Assembly: GCA_050084985.1 (NCBI GenBank)
Contig: JBITNC010000001.1
Coordinates: forward strand, 162,068,001-162,132,000
From: Nageia nagi
Taxonomy: Eukaryota; Pinophyta
DNA length: 64,000 nucleotides
Direction: 5' to 3'
The notes under the pieces were generated by a model. It ran no database searches, was not told where the DNA came from, and worked only from the letters and a program-made list of their open reading frames with translations. Position numbers and translations under genes: made by a program. This document shows, in pieces, positions 12,150 through 24,575 of the stretch (position 1 is the stretch's first letter; each line of letters begins with the position of its first letter).

Positions 12150-14045
12150 ACCATTGACTACATATGGGGCACAAAAGAAGGGTGATAAAGATAAAGATAA
12201 TGGAAAAAGAAAATCAAAAGGAAAGGATGTAGAAAAAGAGAAAGATGAAATTGCAAAAATAAAAAAATCACTTGTAAGTATCCATATGTATTATGTAATA
12301 TCAACACAATTTTAAATTATACTTATATATATATATATATTTCATTAAGTAGAAAATTTAATCACTTATTTTTTTAATTTATTGAATAGTCAAAGAAGTT
12401 AAAGGTGGTTGTAAAATTTGCTAAATGATTGTTTAGCCAAGATGAGTTTGATGTCAATGGTTGGGGGTGACAAGGCTAGAGGAGTAGGTGGTGTTACCAC
12501 ACCGCAGGGACATGGCATCTCTTTCAACTAATTATTTATAATTAATTAGTTAATTTATTAATAATTAATATAAAACTATTCTAATTTATATGTTGAAGCA
12601 TATTTGTGATGTGATCCATACAATATATGATTTTAGCAAAGTCGATCAATCAACAATCTATGTTGATGATGACTCAAGGCTCCAAAAATCTTCAAATGTT
12701 TGTGAGGAAGAATGGAGAGGTCCTGAAAGATGATAATGGTAATTATTTCTATTTGAAAAATATAAATTTACATATTTATGAGAATTATATTAATGAATTA
12801 CTAATATGATTTTAACAATTTTTTAGGTAAACTATTTTATAAATCTCTCCAGAATGCTGTAATAATAGAATTTGTAGAAACCCTTGATAGGCCATGGAAG
12901 AAACAAGATGACTTTGGTATGTATTTATTTTCATTTTTTGCATAATTTTTTGGTATGTATGTTTCACTTTCATTAATTTAATATTTTAAGAGACTAAAAC
13001 TAATTTGTTAGAATTTGTATTTTGTATCAAAGAAGAGAATGATAATAAACATGAAACATGAATTTGGTGAAGGGTGGAGTGAGAAGAAAGCATTCCAGCA
13101 GGCATGATTGAATCTAAAAAATGTTAGAGATCATGTTAGATGAAAAGTGATGAAACTTTTCCTTGACCAAAGAACCCTAGGACAAAAACTAGTTTGCATC
13201 CATAAGAAGGTATACATGGATCAATATTATCATTCATAGTTTTTTTTTGAACTTTATTAATTGATTTTTTTAACATAATACTATTTAATTATTTCATAAA
13301 AAGGTTTGGAAGATGCTATTGAAGACAGTAGTTAAGGCAAAAAAATGAAAGCAAAAGTCTTGGAGATGCTGCAAGAAAAAGTGTCGAAGTCTTGACTTGC
13401 CAAATTGGGATGCACTATTATGCATGGGTGAAGAATATGAAAGTTCAATTTGTAATATATTTACTACATGCAATGATTTTCAATGATATAGGCAAATGGT
13501 TTTTAATATAGTACTAATTAAATTTTTGTTGTAGTTGAGAGATTTCAATTGGTTTCCTGATGAGAATGAATACCAATATGGCATCACATATGGTTACTAA
13601 TATTTGAGAGACATGTTGAATGCTGGTGTAAGTAATTTCAATTATTTTAAGTAATAAAAACATATGATGAATTTCTTGTAGGTGATGCATATGTTTTGTA
13701 AGTGATTGTACACACACTAATATTTATTTTTTTTATTATTTACATGTGGGTACTACATCATAGGGGGGTGCATCACAAGTAGGTGCATTAGAAGAGGGTG
13801 ATTCACCATCTACCTGGGATGCAAGATTCAATGATTTTTTTGTTGATGAGATAACATGTCCTAGCAGGGTATACAGTGAGTTGACACATCGACCTAGCAG
13901 GGCAAGGCATAGTCAATATAGTGGCTCATTCAATAGTGGGTTAGGTAGTGGGTCAAGTAGTAGCTCAGGTAATGAGTCAAGTGGTGGTAGTGAGTCTACA
14001 AGTATTGAGTCTAGATCAGGTGATGATATTGATATTAAGGACTAG
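12150..14045 (+). pseudogene. Second CACTA gene, spliced-looking, broken
   Basis: Coding-like exons on the plus strand are separated by AT-rich introns with visible GTAAG donors (about 12275) and TAG acceptors (about 12388 and 12826). The first exon is lysine-rich (KKGDKDKDNGKRKSKGKD). Middle exons include FVETLDRPWKKQDDFG, KLVCIHKKVWKMLLKT, LPNWDALLCMG and RDFNWFPDENEYQYGITYGY. The last exon is serine- and glycine-rich, ending SIESRSGDDIDIKD. In CACTA elements the second gene encodes a protein that binds the subterminal repeats, and position and orientation here fit that role. I could not confirm a Transposase_24 domain. Several in-frame stops show that it is dead. Its orientation is divergent from TNP2. 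Confidence 0.45.
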
Positions 14046-14326
14046 TAGTTATACTATCATTTTGTGCTCATGATGCAAATAGTACCATTGTATCATTTTT
14101 GAGATATCATGTGGATGTATTGACATTGACATGTATATCATTTTGACATATTTTTATGTATACATGTATATTATTTTAACATATTCAAATGTATATATGT
14201 ATGTTATTTCGAAATATTTTGGTGTAGATGCTATCATGGTTTTGTTGACCCATATTTTGGTGTATATATTTTAGCATAATTTACTGTATTTTTACTCTTT
14301 TTTATCATATTTTTATGTAATATTAT

Positions 14327-14874
14327 TGGAATATTATTTTAGCATACAATTGGTGTATGATTATGTATTGAAATAGGTGTAACACATGATTCACATACTA
14401 TTTTAGTGCATGTACGATTCATGTATTATTTTACCATATGATTGGTGAAATTGGATATTATTTTGACATACGATTTACATTTCAATGGAAATGGAAATAA
14501 TAATATTAAATTTTATAAATCAATTTTTTTAAATAATTTTTAGACAAAAATGATGCAATTTTATATGCAATAAGTGATATAATGTAAGAAAATTTGATGC
14601 ATAAAAGGACACAAATTTTGACACCTTTTGACATAATAAAAGGATGCAAAAATAGACACATTGAGATGCAAATTTAAAACCTTAAGATGCATAAAATGAC
14701 ACAAAAAGTGGCTCTATGGATGCAAAAATTGACAAAAAAGTACTCCTAAAAGGATAGAAAATCTAATGCAAATTCTAGCGTTGGAGTTTGCATCAAAAAT
14801 TTGGGAAAAAAATAAAAAAATAACAAAGATATCCAATGTAAAAAAGGATGTAAATCAGGTTGAAGGTAGTAGTG
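14327..14874. repeat. CACTA right subterminal and terminal region
   Basis: GATGCAAA-type motifs cluster from 14530 to 14870 and the region ends in GGTAGTAGTG, the inverted form of the left terminus. The proximal half carries a looser repeat of ATTATTTTNNCATA(C/T)GATTGGTG. This same block reappears three times downstream as part of the tandem array. Confidence 0.75.
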
Positions 14875-15083
14875 TACTTGTGTTTACTAACTGGTATTTT
14901 AGCCATTCAAGGCATTCGTAAAGCCATCAATGCCTCCATTATAGAGAATTATCCAAACTTCTAAATCTCTTTTAAATTCTTCCCCTGTAGGAAGTTCTAG
15001 GTGTTTCTAACCCATCATCCTTCCTGCATGTAACCATATGAGTGCCTAGTTATGGGAATTTCTATTTAGAAGGTGGTAATTAT
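14875..15083 (-). pseudogene. Segment A, copy 1 (conserved 3' coding fragment)
   Basis: Read on the minus strand this 209-bp block gives a frame of about 64 codons containing EEFKRDLEVWIILYNGGIDG and ending near NALNG. It lies between the CACTA terminus and the LTR. The same frame is recognisable in all four copies. It may be the end of a host gene split from segment B by the LTR insertion. The family is not recognised. Confidence 0.45.
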
Positions 15084-16729
15084 TAATTAGTATAATGTAA
15101 GCTCAAGAGTTTGGTTTAGTCATATTCTCCATTTCTTGTAATATTTGGTTCCTTAAAAGAGTAGAAGATGGTGGGGAGTATGTTCATGTTGGTTTTCTGC
15201 TCAATATTTGAATTATAGGTTGATTCTAATCTATGGTGAAGGTTAAAAGTAACTAGAAAGAGATAAAAAAGTTGAGAGTAACAGGAAAGAGATAAACACA
15301 TTAAACTATCAAAGCAAATTAACACTACATAGCTTGGACATTGTAGCACAAACAACAATCCATAGCTAAGATTAAGAATAGTAATCTATCTTTCCCTTGG
15401 GGCTTCTCAACCATAATACACAACCATAACTTAAGATAGCATTTCATACATAACATTCACAAAGCATAATAAACAACCACATATTGAAGAGGGCAATGCA
15501 TTATCAAATTGCATTATCACATATGAACGCATATTATATATTTGGAAAAAATTGCTAGAATGTTTAACCTTTTGGACTTACAATAGTCCCTTATTTATAT
15601 ACTTACATCTATAATTGGGTGGTTGTCCATCATTAATGCACTTAAATACTCTAATTTATTGAGAACAATAATAGGGAACATTTACAAATGTACAATTATA
15701 ATTACAATTATGTTAAATTACACAGTGAATAAATACAATCAATGCCAAGGTCTAGGAACTAGATGTCTCTAAGTTATTGTACTATTGAGCTGTAATCTTT
15801 CTAATTTATCATTGATTGCATTCTCCTAGGACTATAGCTGATCATGGGTACACTATCTACTAGCTTAATTGGTATAATTTAGCACTGTATTCTATCGATA
15901 ATAATCTAACTCTCTATAACCATTAATGGTGAGCACTGCAATTCTGTTGCATGGAATAATGAGGGTAATGAATAATGTATCATTGTAATCCTAGGGAGAA
16001 CTACTACTATCATGTGGAAATGAGTCATAGTCAACACATTGATAGAGCCCCAAAGATCAAATAAACATGATCAAGTGGACTCAATTATTCTCTCCAACTC
16101 ATTATTCTTCCTCTTATTTGGAGGGTTATATTTCTCTTTAGCAGGCTCTAATGATTGAGGGGCTTACTTTGACACCCACCAATTTTAAGCAAAAGGTATG
16201 ACATCATCACTCAAAATTAATGGGTTTTGTTTATTTTTCTTCATAAAATATCTCCCAATGAACAACATAATACCTGCTATTAATTATCTTAGGAATTGCT
16301 AATTTTAGGTAAAAGGGATGATGTCATCACTCAAAATTAGTAGGCTCTAGAAGATGTCTTCTTAAAATATTTCACATGGATTTTGGATGTACAATGAAAA
16401 ATTTTCTTTGGAAATCAATGGGCTTTACAACATCACCTGCTAGTGACTTAAACTAAATAAAGACTCTTATTTATAATAATCCCTAAATAGACCTAAATTC
16501 TTATAATACCTAAATTTGAATTAGACACTTATGATATTTACATATATTAGTATCTCTTGGACATAATATATCAACTCTTAGATAGGAATTCAATAAATTT
16601 TCCATGATCTATGACTCTTGATTATGTACAAATACTGAAAAAACATCAAACTAAACTATGATTAATTTTTGGGACTTATTAAATGACCCGCTAGATAGTG
16701 GCTAGACTTTAAAACAAAAGTGGTTAAGA
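15084..16729 (-). mobile_element. Solo LTR of gag-only LTR family, copy 1
   Basis: This 1.65-kb block is homologous along its whole length to the LTRs that flank gag at 18126-26220, but has no gag beside it. Its edges, TAATTAGTATAATG and TTAAGA, match the edges deduced from the two-LTR copies. A solo LTR forms by recombination between the two LTRs of one element. Orientation follows the minus-strand gag of the family. Confidence 0.75.
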
Positions 16730-17342
16730 CTCATATGCATATGGATAATACCCAAACTATTGACAATACTTGGAACTCTTCAGACTTGACCAAAATCTTG
16801 AGAAAAAGACTAAGTATAAGTAAGAGATTCCTTTTGACTATTTACAAAAATGAAAGGGGAACAAGAAGTGGGGATCAAGAATAGATTTATTTGAAATGAA
16901 TTAAAAAATAAAGAATATCAAAATTTTACCATGTTATCAGAGTGTAATTCTAAAAGAATAATAATCTTCTAGCAGCTCTTGGGGTCTCCTCCTATTAGAG
17001 AATAGAACCCTTTACTTGTTACTTCCACTTGCCTATCTAGATGAAGCTTTTGTAGAGGTTTGAGTTGGTGGAATTAGCTCTGAGGGAAGCAAAGACTTAA
17101 ACTTTTTATTCAAATCCTTTAATTCATGATGATAAACTTGAGATAAAATAAGGTGAGATTGTATTTTCACTGTATTTGCTTTGAACCTTGTTAGCACATT
17201 CTCCAACCTTTCAGCATGTAGAAATATTGCAATTACCTCCTACGCAAGGTCATTTATTTGTTGTAAATATGAGTTTTTTTCTTAGAGAAATATTATTCTA
17301 AAAATTGAATGGTATTTTCCACCCATCATTAAGCACTATCCT
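16730..17342 (-). pseudogene. Segment B, copy 1 (decayed coding fragment)
   Basis: On the minus strand, about 17040-17300 reads QQINDLA, a stop, then EVIAIFLHAERLENVLTRF, followed by SQVYHHELKDLNKKFKSLLP and a proline/threonine/serine-rich end. The leucine spacing suggests a coiled coil. Related frames appear in the copies at 26221 and 33033. The rest, 16730-17000, is non-coding in appearance. The family is not recognised. Confidence 0.45.
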
Positions 17343-17916
17343 GTAAAATTGGCATGTTATTTTAGCATACAATTGGTGTATAATTATGTATCAAAATAGG
17401 TGCAACATATGATTCACATATTATTTTGGTGCATGTATGATTCATGTATTATTTTGTTGTACGATTGGTGAAATTGGCATATTATTTTGACATACAATTG
17501 ACATTTCAATGGAAAAGGAAATAATAATATTAAATATTATGAATCAATTTTTTTTTTTTGTAATTTTTAGGAAAAAATAATGCAATTTTAGACACAATAA
17601 GTGATATAATGTAGGAAAATCTGATGCAAAAAAGGATGCAATTTCTAATACCTTCTAACATAATAAAAGGATGTAAAAATAAACACCTTGAGATTCAAAG
17701 TAAAATGCAAATTTAAACACCTTAATATGCAAAAAATGATGCAAAACGTGGCTCTATGGATGCAAAAAATGATGCAAAAAGTATTCCAAAAAGGAAATAA
17801 AATTTGATGCAAATTATGGCATTGCAATTTATGTGAGAAAATTAGGAAAACAATAAAAAAAATAACAAAGATATATAACGTAAAAAAGGATGCAAGCAGG
17901 GTTTAAGGTAGTAGTG
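17343..17916. repeat. Duplicated CACTA right end, copy 2
   Basis: Homologous to 14327-14874, with the same GATGCAAA motif array and the same final GGTAGTAGTG. No transposase is next to it. It belongs to the tandem unit, not to a second CACTA insertion. Confidence 0.8.
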
Positions 17917-18125
17917 TACTTGTGTAGATTAGCTAGGATTGTAGCCATTTAGGGCATTCACAAAGCCATCAATGCCTCCATTACAGAGAATTATCCAAAC
18001 TTCTAAATCTCTTTTGAATTCTTCCCCTATAGAAGGTTATAGGTGTTTTTGACCCATCATCCTTCGTACATGCAACCATATGAGTTCCTGATTATGGGCA
18101 TTTCTATTTAGAAGGTGGTAATTAT
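17917..18125 (-). pseudogene. Segment A, copy 2
   Basis: A 209-bp block homologous to 14875-15083. The minus-strand frame is well kept: LLNRNAHNQELIWLHV, EEFKRDLEVWIILCNGGIDG and NALNGYNPS before a stop. This copy has few internal stops. Confidence 0.45.
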
Positions 18126-19748
18126 TGATTGGTATAATGTAACCTCAAGAGTTTGGTATCATCATATTCTCCATTTCCCATAATAGTACAATCCTTGAAA
18201 GAGCAGAAGATGGTGGGGAATGTGCTCATGCTAGTTTTTTGCTCAATATATATATTATAGGCTAGCTCTTATCTATGGTGATAGTTAAAAGTAACTAGAA
18301 AGAGATAAAAAGGTTGAGAGTAACAAGAAAAAAGCTAAACATAGTAAACTATCAAAGCAAATTAACACTACATAGCTCGAGCATTGCAACATAAGTAGTA
18401 ATCCATAACCAAGATTAAGAATAGTAAACAACCATAATGCATAGCTACAACTTAAGATAGAATTTCATACATAACATTCAAAAAGTGAAATAAACAACCA
18501 CATATTGTACAGGGCAAAGCATTATCAAATTGCATTATCACATATGAAAGCATCTTACATATTTGGAAAAATTTGCTAGAATGTCTAACCTTTTAGAATT
18601 ATAGCTGTCCACTATTTATATATTTACATCCATGATTGGGTGCTTGTCCACCATTAGTGCACTTAACTACTCTACTTGATGAGAATAATAAAAGGGAGCA
18701 TTTACAAATGTATAATTATATTTACAACTATGCTAAATTACATAGTGAATAAATATGATCAATGCCAAGGTTTGGGAACTAGATGTCTCTAAGCTATTGT
18801 ACTATTAAGCCATAATCTTTTTGATTTATCATTTATTGCATTCTTTTAGGACTATAGTTGATCATGGGTACATTATTTGTTAGCTTGATTGGTATGATTT
18901 AGCATTGTATTCTATTGATAGTAATCTAAATCTTTGTAACCATTAATGGTGAGCATTATTCTTACAGTTACATGGAATAATGAGGGCAATGAATAGTGTA
19001 TCATTATAATCCTAGGGAGAAATACTACTATAATGTGAAAATGAGTCATGATTGACACATTGATAGAGCTCAAGGTCAAACACACATGATCAAGTGGACC
19101 TGGGTGTTCTCTCCAACTCATTGTTCTTTCTCTTGTTTGGCGGGTTCTATTTCTCTTTGGTAGGTTCTATGGATGATATGGGCTTACTTTAACACCATAT
19201 ATTTTAGGCAAAAGGTATGACATCATCACTCAAAATTGGTGGGTTCTATTTAGTTATCTTCATGAAACATATCTAGATGAATGTTGTGCTACTTGCTACT
19301 AATTATCTTAGAATTGTTGATTTCAAGAAAAAGGGATGATATCATCACTCAAAATTAGTGGGCTCTGGAAGATGATTTCTTGAAATATATCCCACGGATT
19401 TTGGATATATGATGAAAACTTTTCTTTGAAAATTGAATGGCTTTACAACATTGCCTACTAGTGACTTGAACTAAACAAAAGATCTTATTTATAAAAATCC
19501 CTAGAAAAACCTAAATTCCTATAATACTCAGATTTGACTTACATACATACTACATTTACATATCATGGTATCTCCTAGACATGATATATCAACTCTTGGA
19601 TATGACTTTGATAGATTTTCTATGACCTATGACTCTTGGTTTATGTACAATTACCCAAAAAACATTAAACTAGACGATAACTAATTTTTAGGACTTATTA
19701 CAACACCCACTAGATAGTGGCTAGACTTTAAAACAAAAATGGTTAAGA
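18126..19748 (-). repeat. LTR (downstream LTR of the minus-strand element)
   Basis: It starts TGATTGGTATAATG next to segment A and ends near GGTTAAGA next to the protease remnant. The outer left edge is shared with the inner left edge of the LTRs at 21997 and 24576, which fixes the boundary to a few bases. Confidence 0.75.
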
Positions 19749-21996
19749 ATCTAATTGTATGAATCCATAAATTCATCTTGTGATATATAATTTTATTTTA
19801 TTTACAATAGCTTTGGGGATCATGATAAAAGCAGCTCTAGTATCTATCATGCAATTATTAACTACCTAACCTTCTAATCTAAGGGATAGATAGAAAGTGG
19901 AGGTCTTCTTACACCTATAGGAGCTAGAGGGACATCATCAGATATTACAAATACTACATTACCTTCAATTACTCTTTTTTAGTATTTTTAAGTTTCAAAG
20001 CTTCTTACAAAAGGTCAATTTGACATAAAATCCTTAATGCATCAAACATTGATATTCTAGAAGGTGTTTTCTTTAATTCTTCCATAATATTATATGGATC
20101 ATAAGGGGCAAACTTACTTGATTCAATGGGTTGATGTGATCTAAACTATTGAGTGGCCTTTTCCTTATGATGATTAGTGATAAATGGATATCTTAATGGA
20201 TGAGGCCTCTCCTTCTCTGGGACTTCTCTTGTTATCATAACAAGATTTATTACTATAGAGGCAATATTACTTAGGTCATGAGAAATATGACTTGGATGTT
20301 TGAGAAGTTGATTTTCTAGATTATGTGGTTGACTCATAAGAGCCTTAGCTCTTTTTAGTTCAAGTTACACTGGAATGGTTTGTTAATTTTTTTGAGCAGC
20401 TTATGGCGTTTGCTAAGTTTTTAAAAAAGAAGCTTTAGATTGAACATAGTTGGCTTATTCTTTAGTGTAACCTGAAATTCAAAAATTAACCATGGTGAAA
20501 TCAGTAGTAGGATCTAATGTAGATTCCATCATTTGATTTGAATGCAAACCCAAGTATTGGTGTTGATAGATAGCACATGAGTCTAGTAAATGAGGAGCTA
20601 AATATGAAGGGCACCATTCTTTAATGCCTATAGCATCACTCTCTACAGAACTAGCCATAATCGTATTATCAACTACTTTATGAACATTAGGTAGTTCTTC
20701 ATGGTTGTTCTTGGGTTGAAATCTAGGTTGATATTAGTTATCATATCTTTTGTAATTAAAGCTTTAATTTTACCTCTCTTGTAAAGTGAGTTTATTTGTA
20801 AGATTCCTAATAGTTACCTCTAATTATCTTATCCTTTATTCCTCTTGGCAATTAGAATCAACACTAGTACTAGTAAATGCCAGAGCAGGTAGTGTTGGTA
20901 CTTGATTTTGAATGATAGGCTTGGGAGGAGGAGGTGGAAAGGCTAATACTCTAGGATGAGAAATTTGTGGAACTTATTTAAGAGGTAAGCTAGGAAACAA
21001 AGGCATTATAGTTCTTGGTTACATCATTCCAGAGGATACCAAGGTATGTTCAAAGGTTTTAGCCATTTGGTAAAAATCAATTAAAGTATTAATAGACATA
21101 ATAATAAGCATGTTAAGATCAAGGAGAAAGGCTTTCCTATAATATACCAAAGCTTATGCATTTGTTGGTCTAATACTAAATGGAATAGATTTCCATGTTT
21201 TCTCAAATCTGATATTAAAATCATCAATGGAATCATGAGGATGCCTTTTGATACATGCTATAAGGCTAAAAAAGGTACTATCATCACCATTAGCAGCAAA
21301 TCATTTGATTAGAGGTTGACTTAACTCTCCCTAGGTATTTAAAGATTGAGGGGTGAGAGTTTGAAACCATTCAATTGATTTGCCTTAAAAGGAATGCAAT
21401 AGTAATTTGGTCAACACCATTTCATCAGTAATATGAAAACTTGAAGCCAAAAGAGAAACATCTTAACAATGCTCATATGTTATTTTACTAGTTCCATCAT
21501 TCTTAGGAAAAACTTTGAAAGTTCCTTGAGGAATAGCTAAGAAATTAGTAGGATCAAACAAAGGATGTTCATTATTCCAAGTAGAGAAATAAATAGTAGG
21601 TTGAGCCATGCTTGGACTAGTTGTGTTAGGTGAATGATTTTTTGGGGATGAGTCAAATATGACTGATAATGGAATAACTCTCAAAGCAATATGAGGAGAT
21701 AATGTCCAGGAAATCTTTTGCCTAGTCCTCATATGAGGAATTAATAACTCTCTAAATCTAGGTTATCTGAGAGAATTTATGGTACTAATTCTAGTAAGTC
21801 TATGTTTTGGAGGTGCCAAGGTTAGAAATGTTGACTAGTTAAAAATAAAAACACCAATAAGATAACAAAAACCTTATAATATTTCAAAGCAATAAGAGAT
21901 AGCTAACTAGACACAACTACCTAACCTATTTACACCTATTAAATATGGAATTTAGCTCACATCCCATTGGGCATGCCAAAAATAGACTTCTACTGT
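19749..21996 (-). pseudogene. gag-protease of the gag-only family, broken
   Basis: The gag begins about 21732 (MRTRQKISWTLSPH). A Retrotrans_gag-like core follows (21060-21460: LLASSFHITDEMVLTKLLL, SIEWFQTLTPQSLNT, FNIRFEKTWKSIPF), then a proline-rich stretch (PPPPPKPIIQNQ). The linker motif ISMFDALRILCQIDLL near 20000-20100 is typical of Tat/Athila-type plant gypsy elements. The protease remnant at about 19800-19950 reads VVNNCMIDTRAAFIMIPKA, where the catalytic Asp-Thr-Gly has become Asp-Thr-Arg. Gag packages element RNA and protease matures it. Many stops interrupt the frame. The conserved block TTTTTGGCATGCCC, 12-15 bp from the LTR on the minus strand, is where a primer binding site would be expected, but I cannot assign a tRNA. 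Confidence 0.7.
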
Positions 21997-23504
21997 TGAT
22001 TGGTATAATGTAACATCAAGAGTTTGGTCTAGTCATGTTCTCCATTACCTGCAATAGTAGGATGATTGAAAGAGAATAAGATGATGGGGAATGCACTCGT
22101 GTTGATTTTTTGCTCAATCTCCATATTATAGGTCAGTTCTTATCTATGTTGAAGATTAAGAGATAAAAAGGATAAGAATAATAGAAAAGAGATAAACATA
22201 TTAAACTATCAAAGCAAATTATCACTACATAACCCAAGCATTGCAACATAGCCAACAATCCATAGCTAAGATTAAGAATAGTAAACTATCTTTCCCTTGG
22301 GGTCTCATAGTCACAATACATAACCACAACTTAAGATAGCATTTCATACATAACATTTACAAGGCATAATAAATAACCACATATTATCGATGGAAAAGCA
22401 TTATCAAATTGCATTATAACATATGAAAGCATCTTACATATTTGAAAAAATTTGCTAGAATGTCTAACCTTTTGAACTTACAACAGTCCATTATTTTTAT
22501 ATTTACATCTATGATTGGGTGGTTTTCCACCATTAATGCACTTAGCTACTCTACTTGACTAAGAATAGTAAAAGGGACCATTTACAAATGTATAATTATA
22601 ATTACAACTATGTTAAATTACATAGTGAATAAATACAATTAGTGCCAAGGTGTGGGAACTACAAGTCTCTGAGCTATTATACTATTGAGCTATAATCTTT
22701 TTGTTATTTCATTGATTGCATTCTCTTAATACTATAGCTTATTATGGGTAATCTATCTATTGACTTGATTGGTACACTTTAGCACTGTATTCTATTGGCA
22801 ATAATCTAAGTCTCTCCAACCATCAATGGTGAGCATTGTAATTTTGGTTGCATGGAATAATGAGGATAATGAATAGTGTATCATTGTAATCCTAGGGATA
22901 ACTACTACTTTTATATGGAAATGAGTAATGGTAAACACATTGATAGAGCCCTGGGGGTCAAACACTCATGATCAAGTGGACCTAAGTGTTCTCTCCAACT
23001 CATTATTCTTCCTCTTAATTAGCAGGTTATATTTCTCTTTGATGGTCTCTAATGATGGTAGGGGCTTACTTTAACACCCATCAATTTTTGATAAAAGGCA
23101 TGACATCATCACTCAAAATTGGTAGGTTTTATTTAGTTATCTTCATAAAACATCTCTTAATGAACATCATATTATCTACTGCTCATTATCTTCGAACTTG
23201 TTGATTTTAGGCAAAAGGGATGATATAATCACTCAAAATCAATTGGCTCTAAAAGGTGACTTCTTGAAATATTTCTCATGAATACTTGATGTATGGTAAA
23301 AAATTTTCTTTGAAATTGATTGGCTTTAAAACATCGCCTACTATTGACTTGAATTGAACAAAGACTCTTATTTATAACAATCAAAAGAAAAATCTAATTC
23401 TTATAATACCCAAATTTGACTTATATACTTACTACCTTTACATATCATGGTGTCTCTCAAACATGGTATATCAACTTTTGGATATGACTTTGATAGATTT
23501 TAAA
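21997..23504 (-). repeat. LTR, truncated at its right end
   Basis: It begins TGATTGGTATAATGTAAC and follows the family LTR until about 23504, where it switches in the middle of the sequence GATAGATTT to an upstream part of the same LTR. Confidence 0.75.
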
Positions 23505-23733
23505 ATAACTATGTTAAACTACATAGTGAATAAATACAATCATTGCTAAGGTTTGGTAACTAGATGTCTCTGAGCTATTGTACTATTGAGCTACAATCTT
23601 TTTGATTTATCATTAACTGCATTCTCTTGGGGTTGTAACTAATAATGCATACACTTTTAATTGACTTGATTGGTATGATTTAGCATTGTATTCTATTGAT
23701 AACAATCTAACTCTTTGCAACCATTAATGGTGT
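23505..23733 (-). repeat. Internal LTR fragment between two breakpoints
   Basis: It is homologous to the LTR interior (TATGTTAAACTACATAGTG to ACCATTAATGGTG) and ends abruptly in gag sequence at about 23734. This marks two recombination junctions. Confidence 0.7.
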
Positions 23734-24575
23734 GCATTTGTTGGTCTAATCCTAATTGGAATAGATTTTAATGTTTTCTCAAATTTGATATTAAAATCAT
23801 TAATGGATTCATGAGGATGCCTTTTGATACATGCTATAAGGCTAAAAAAGGTACTATCATCACCATTAGCAACAAATATTTTGATTAGAGCTTGACATAA
23901 CTTTCCCTAGGTATTTATAGATTGAGGGGTGAGAGTTTTGAAACCATTCAGTTGATTTGCCTTCAAAGGAATGCAATAGTAATCTGTTTATCACCATTTC
24001 ATTAGTAATATGAAAACTTGAAGCCAAAAGAGAAACATCCTGACAATGCTCATATGTTATTTACCAAATCCGTCATACTTAGGAAAAAATTTGAAAGTTC
24101 CTTGAGAAATAGCTGAGGAATTAGCAAGAACAACCAAAGGATGTCTGTTATTCCAAGTAGGGAAATAAGTAGCAGTAGGTTGAGCCATGCTTGGACCAGT
24201 TGTGGTAGGTGAAGAATTTTTTGGGGATGAGTCAAATATGACTAATAATAGAACAACTCTTAAAGAAATTTGAGGAGACAATGTACAAGAAATCTTTCTC
24301 CTATTCCTCATATGAAGAATTGATAGCTCTTGAAATCTAGGTTGTCTAAGAGAATTTATGATACCACTTCTAGTAAGTCTACATTTTGGAGGTGCTAGGG
24401 TTAGAAATGTTGACTAGTTGACAATAAAGTCACTAATGAGGTAACAAAAACCTTATAATATTTCAAAGCACTAAGTGATAGCTAACTAAACATAGCTATC
24501 TAGCCTATTTACACCTATTAAATATGGAATTTAGCTTGCATCCCACCAAGCATGCCAAAAATAGACTTCTATTAT
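23734..24575 (-). pseudogene. Partial gag, second copy
   Basis: It is homologous to 21157-21996, that is, the N-terminal half of gag. The longest open frame starts at 24311 with MRNRRKISCTLSPQ and carries FDSSPKNSSPTTTGPSMAQP. The C-terminal half of gag and the protease are missing, because the sequence joins an LTR fragment at 23733. It sits immediately before the LTR at 24576, in the correct place for the start of an element. Confidence 0.7.

Larger units (their letters stand above)
3140..14874. mobile_element. CACTA (En/Spm) DNA transposon, degenerate
   Basis: Both ends carry clustered GATGCAAATT/TTTGCATCC motifs, as expected of CACTA subterminal repeats. The right end reads GGTAGTAGTG at 14865-14874, the reverse complement of CACTACTACC. 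The left end at about 3140 reads ATCTACTACC, matching 8 of 10 positions, and both ends then share GATTT(G/A)CATCCTTTTTT inward. TNP2 transposase with DUF4218 and DUF4216 parts lies between them on the minus strand, and a second gene on the plus strand. The flanking 3 bp (tga and tac) do not match, so a target duplication is not visible. The 11.7-kb length is plausible for the superfamily. It is certainly inactive, because every gene is broken. Confidence 0.7.

Noticed and set aside
17343-17916. Independent second CACTA insertion
   Set aside because: It shares exact borders with segments A and B in every copy, which fits duplication of one block better than repeated insertion.
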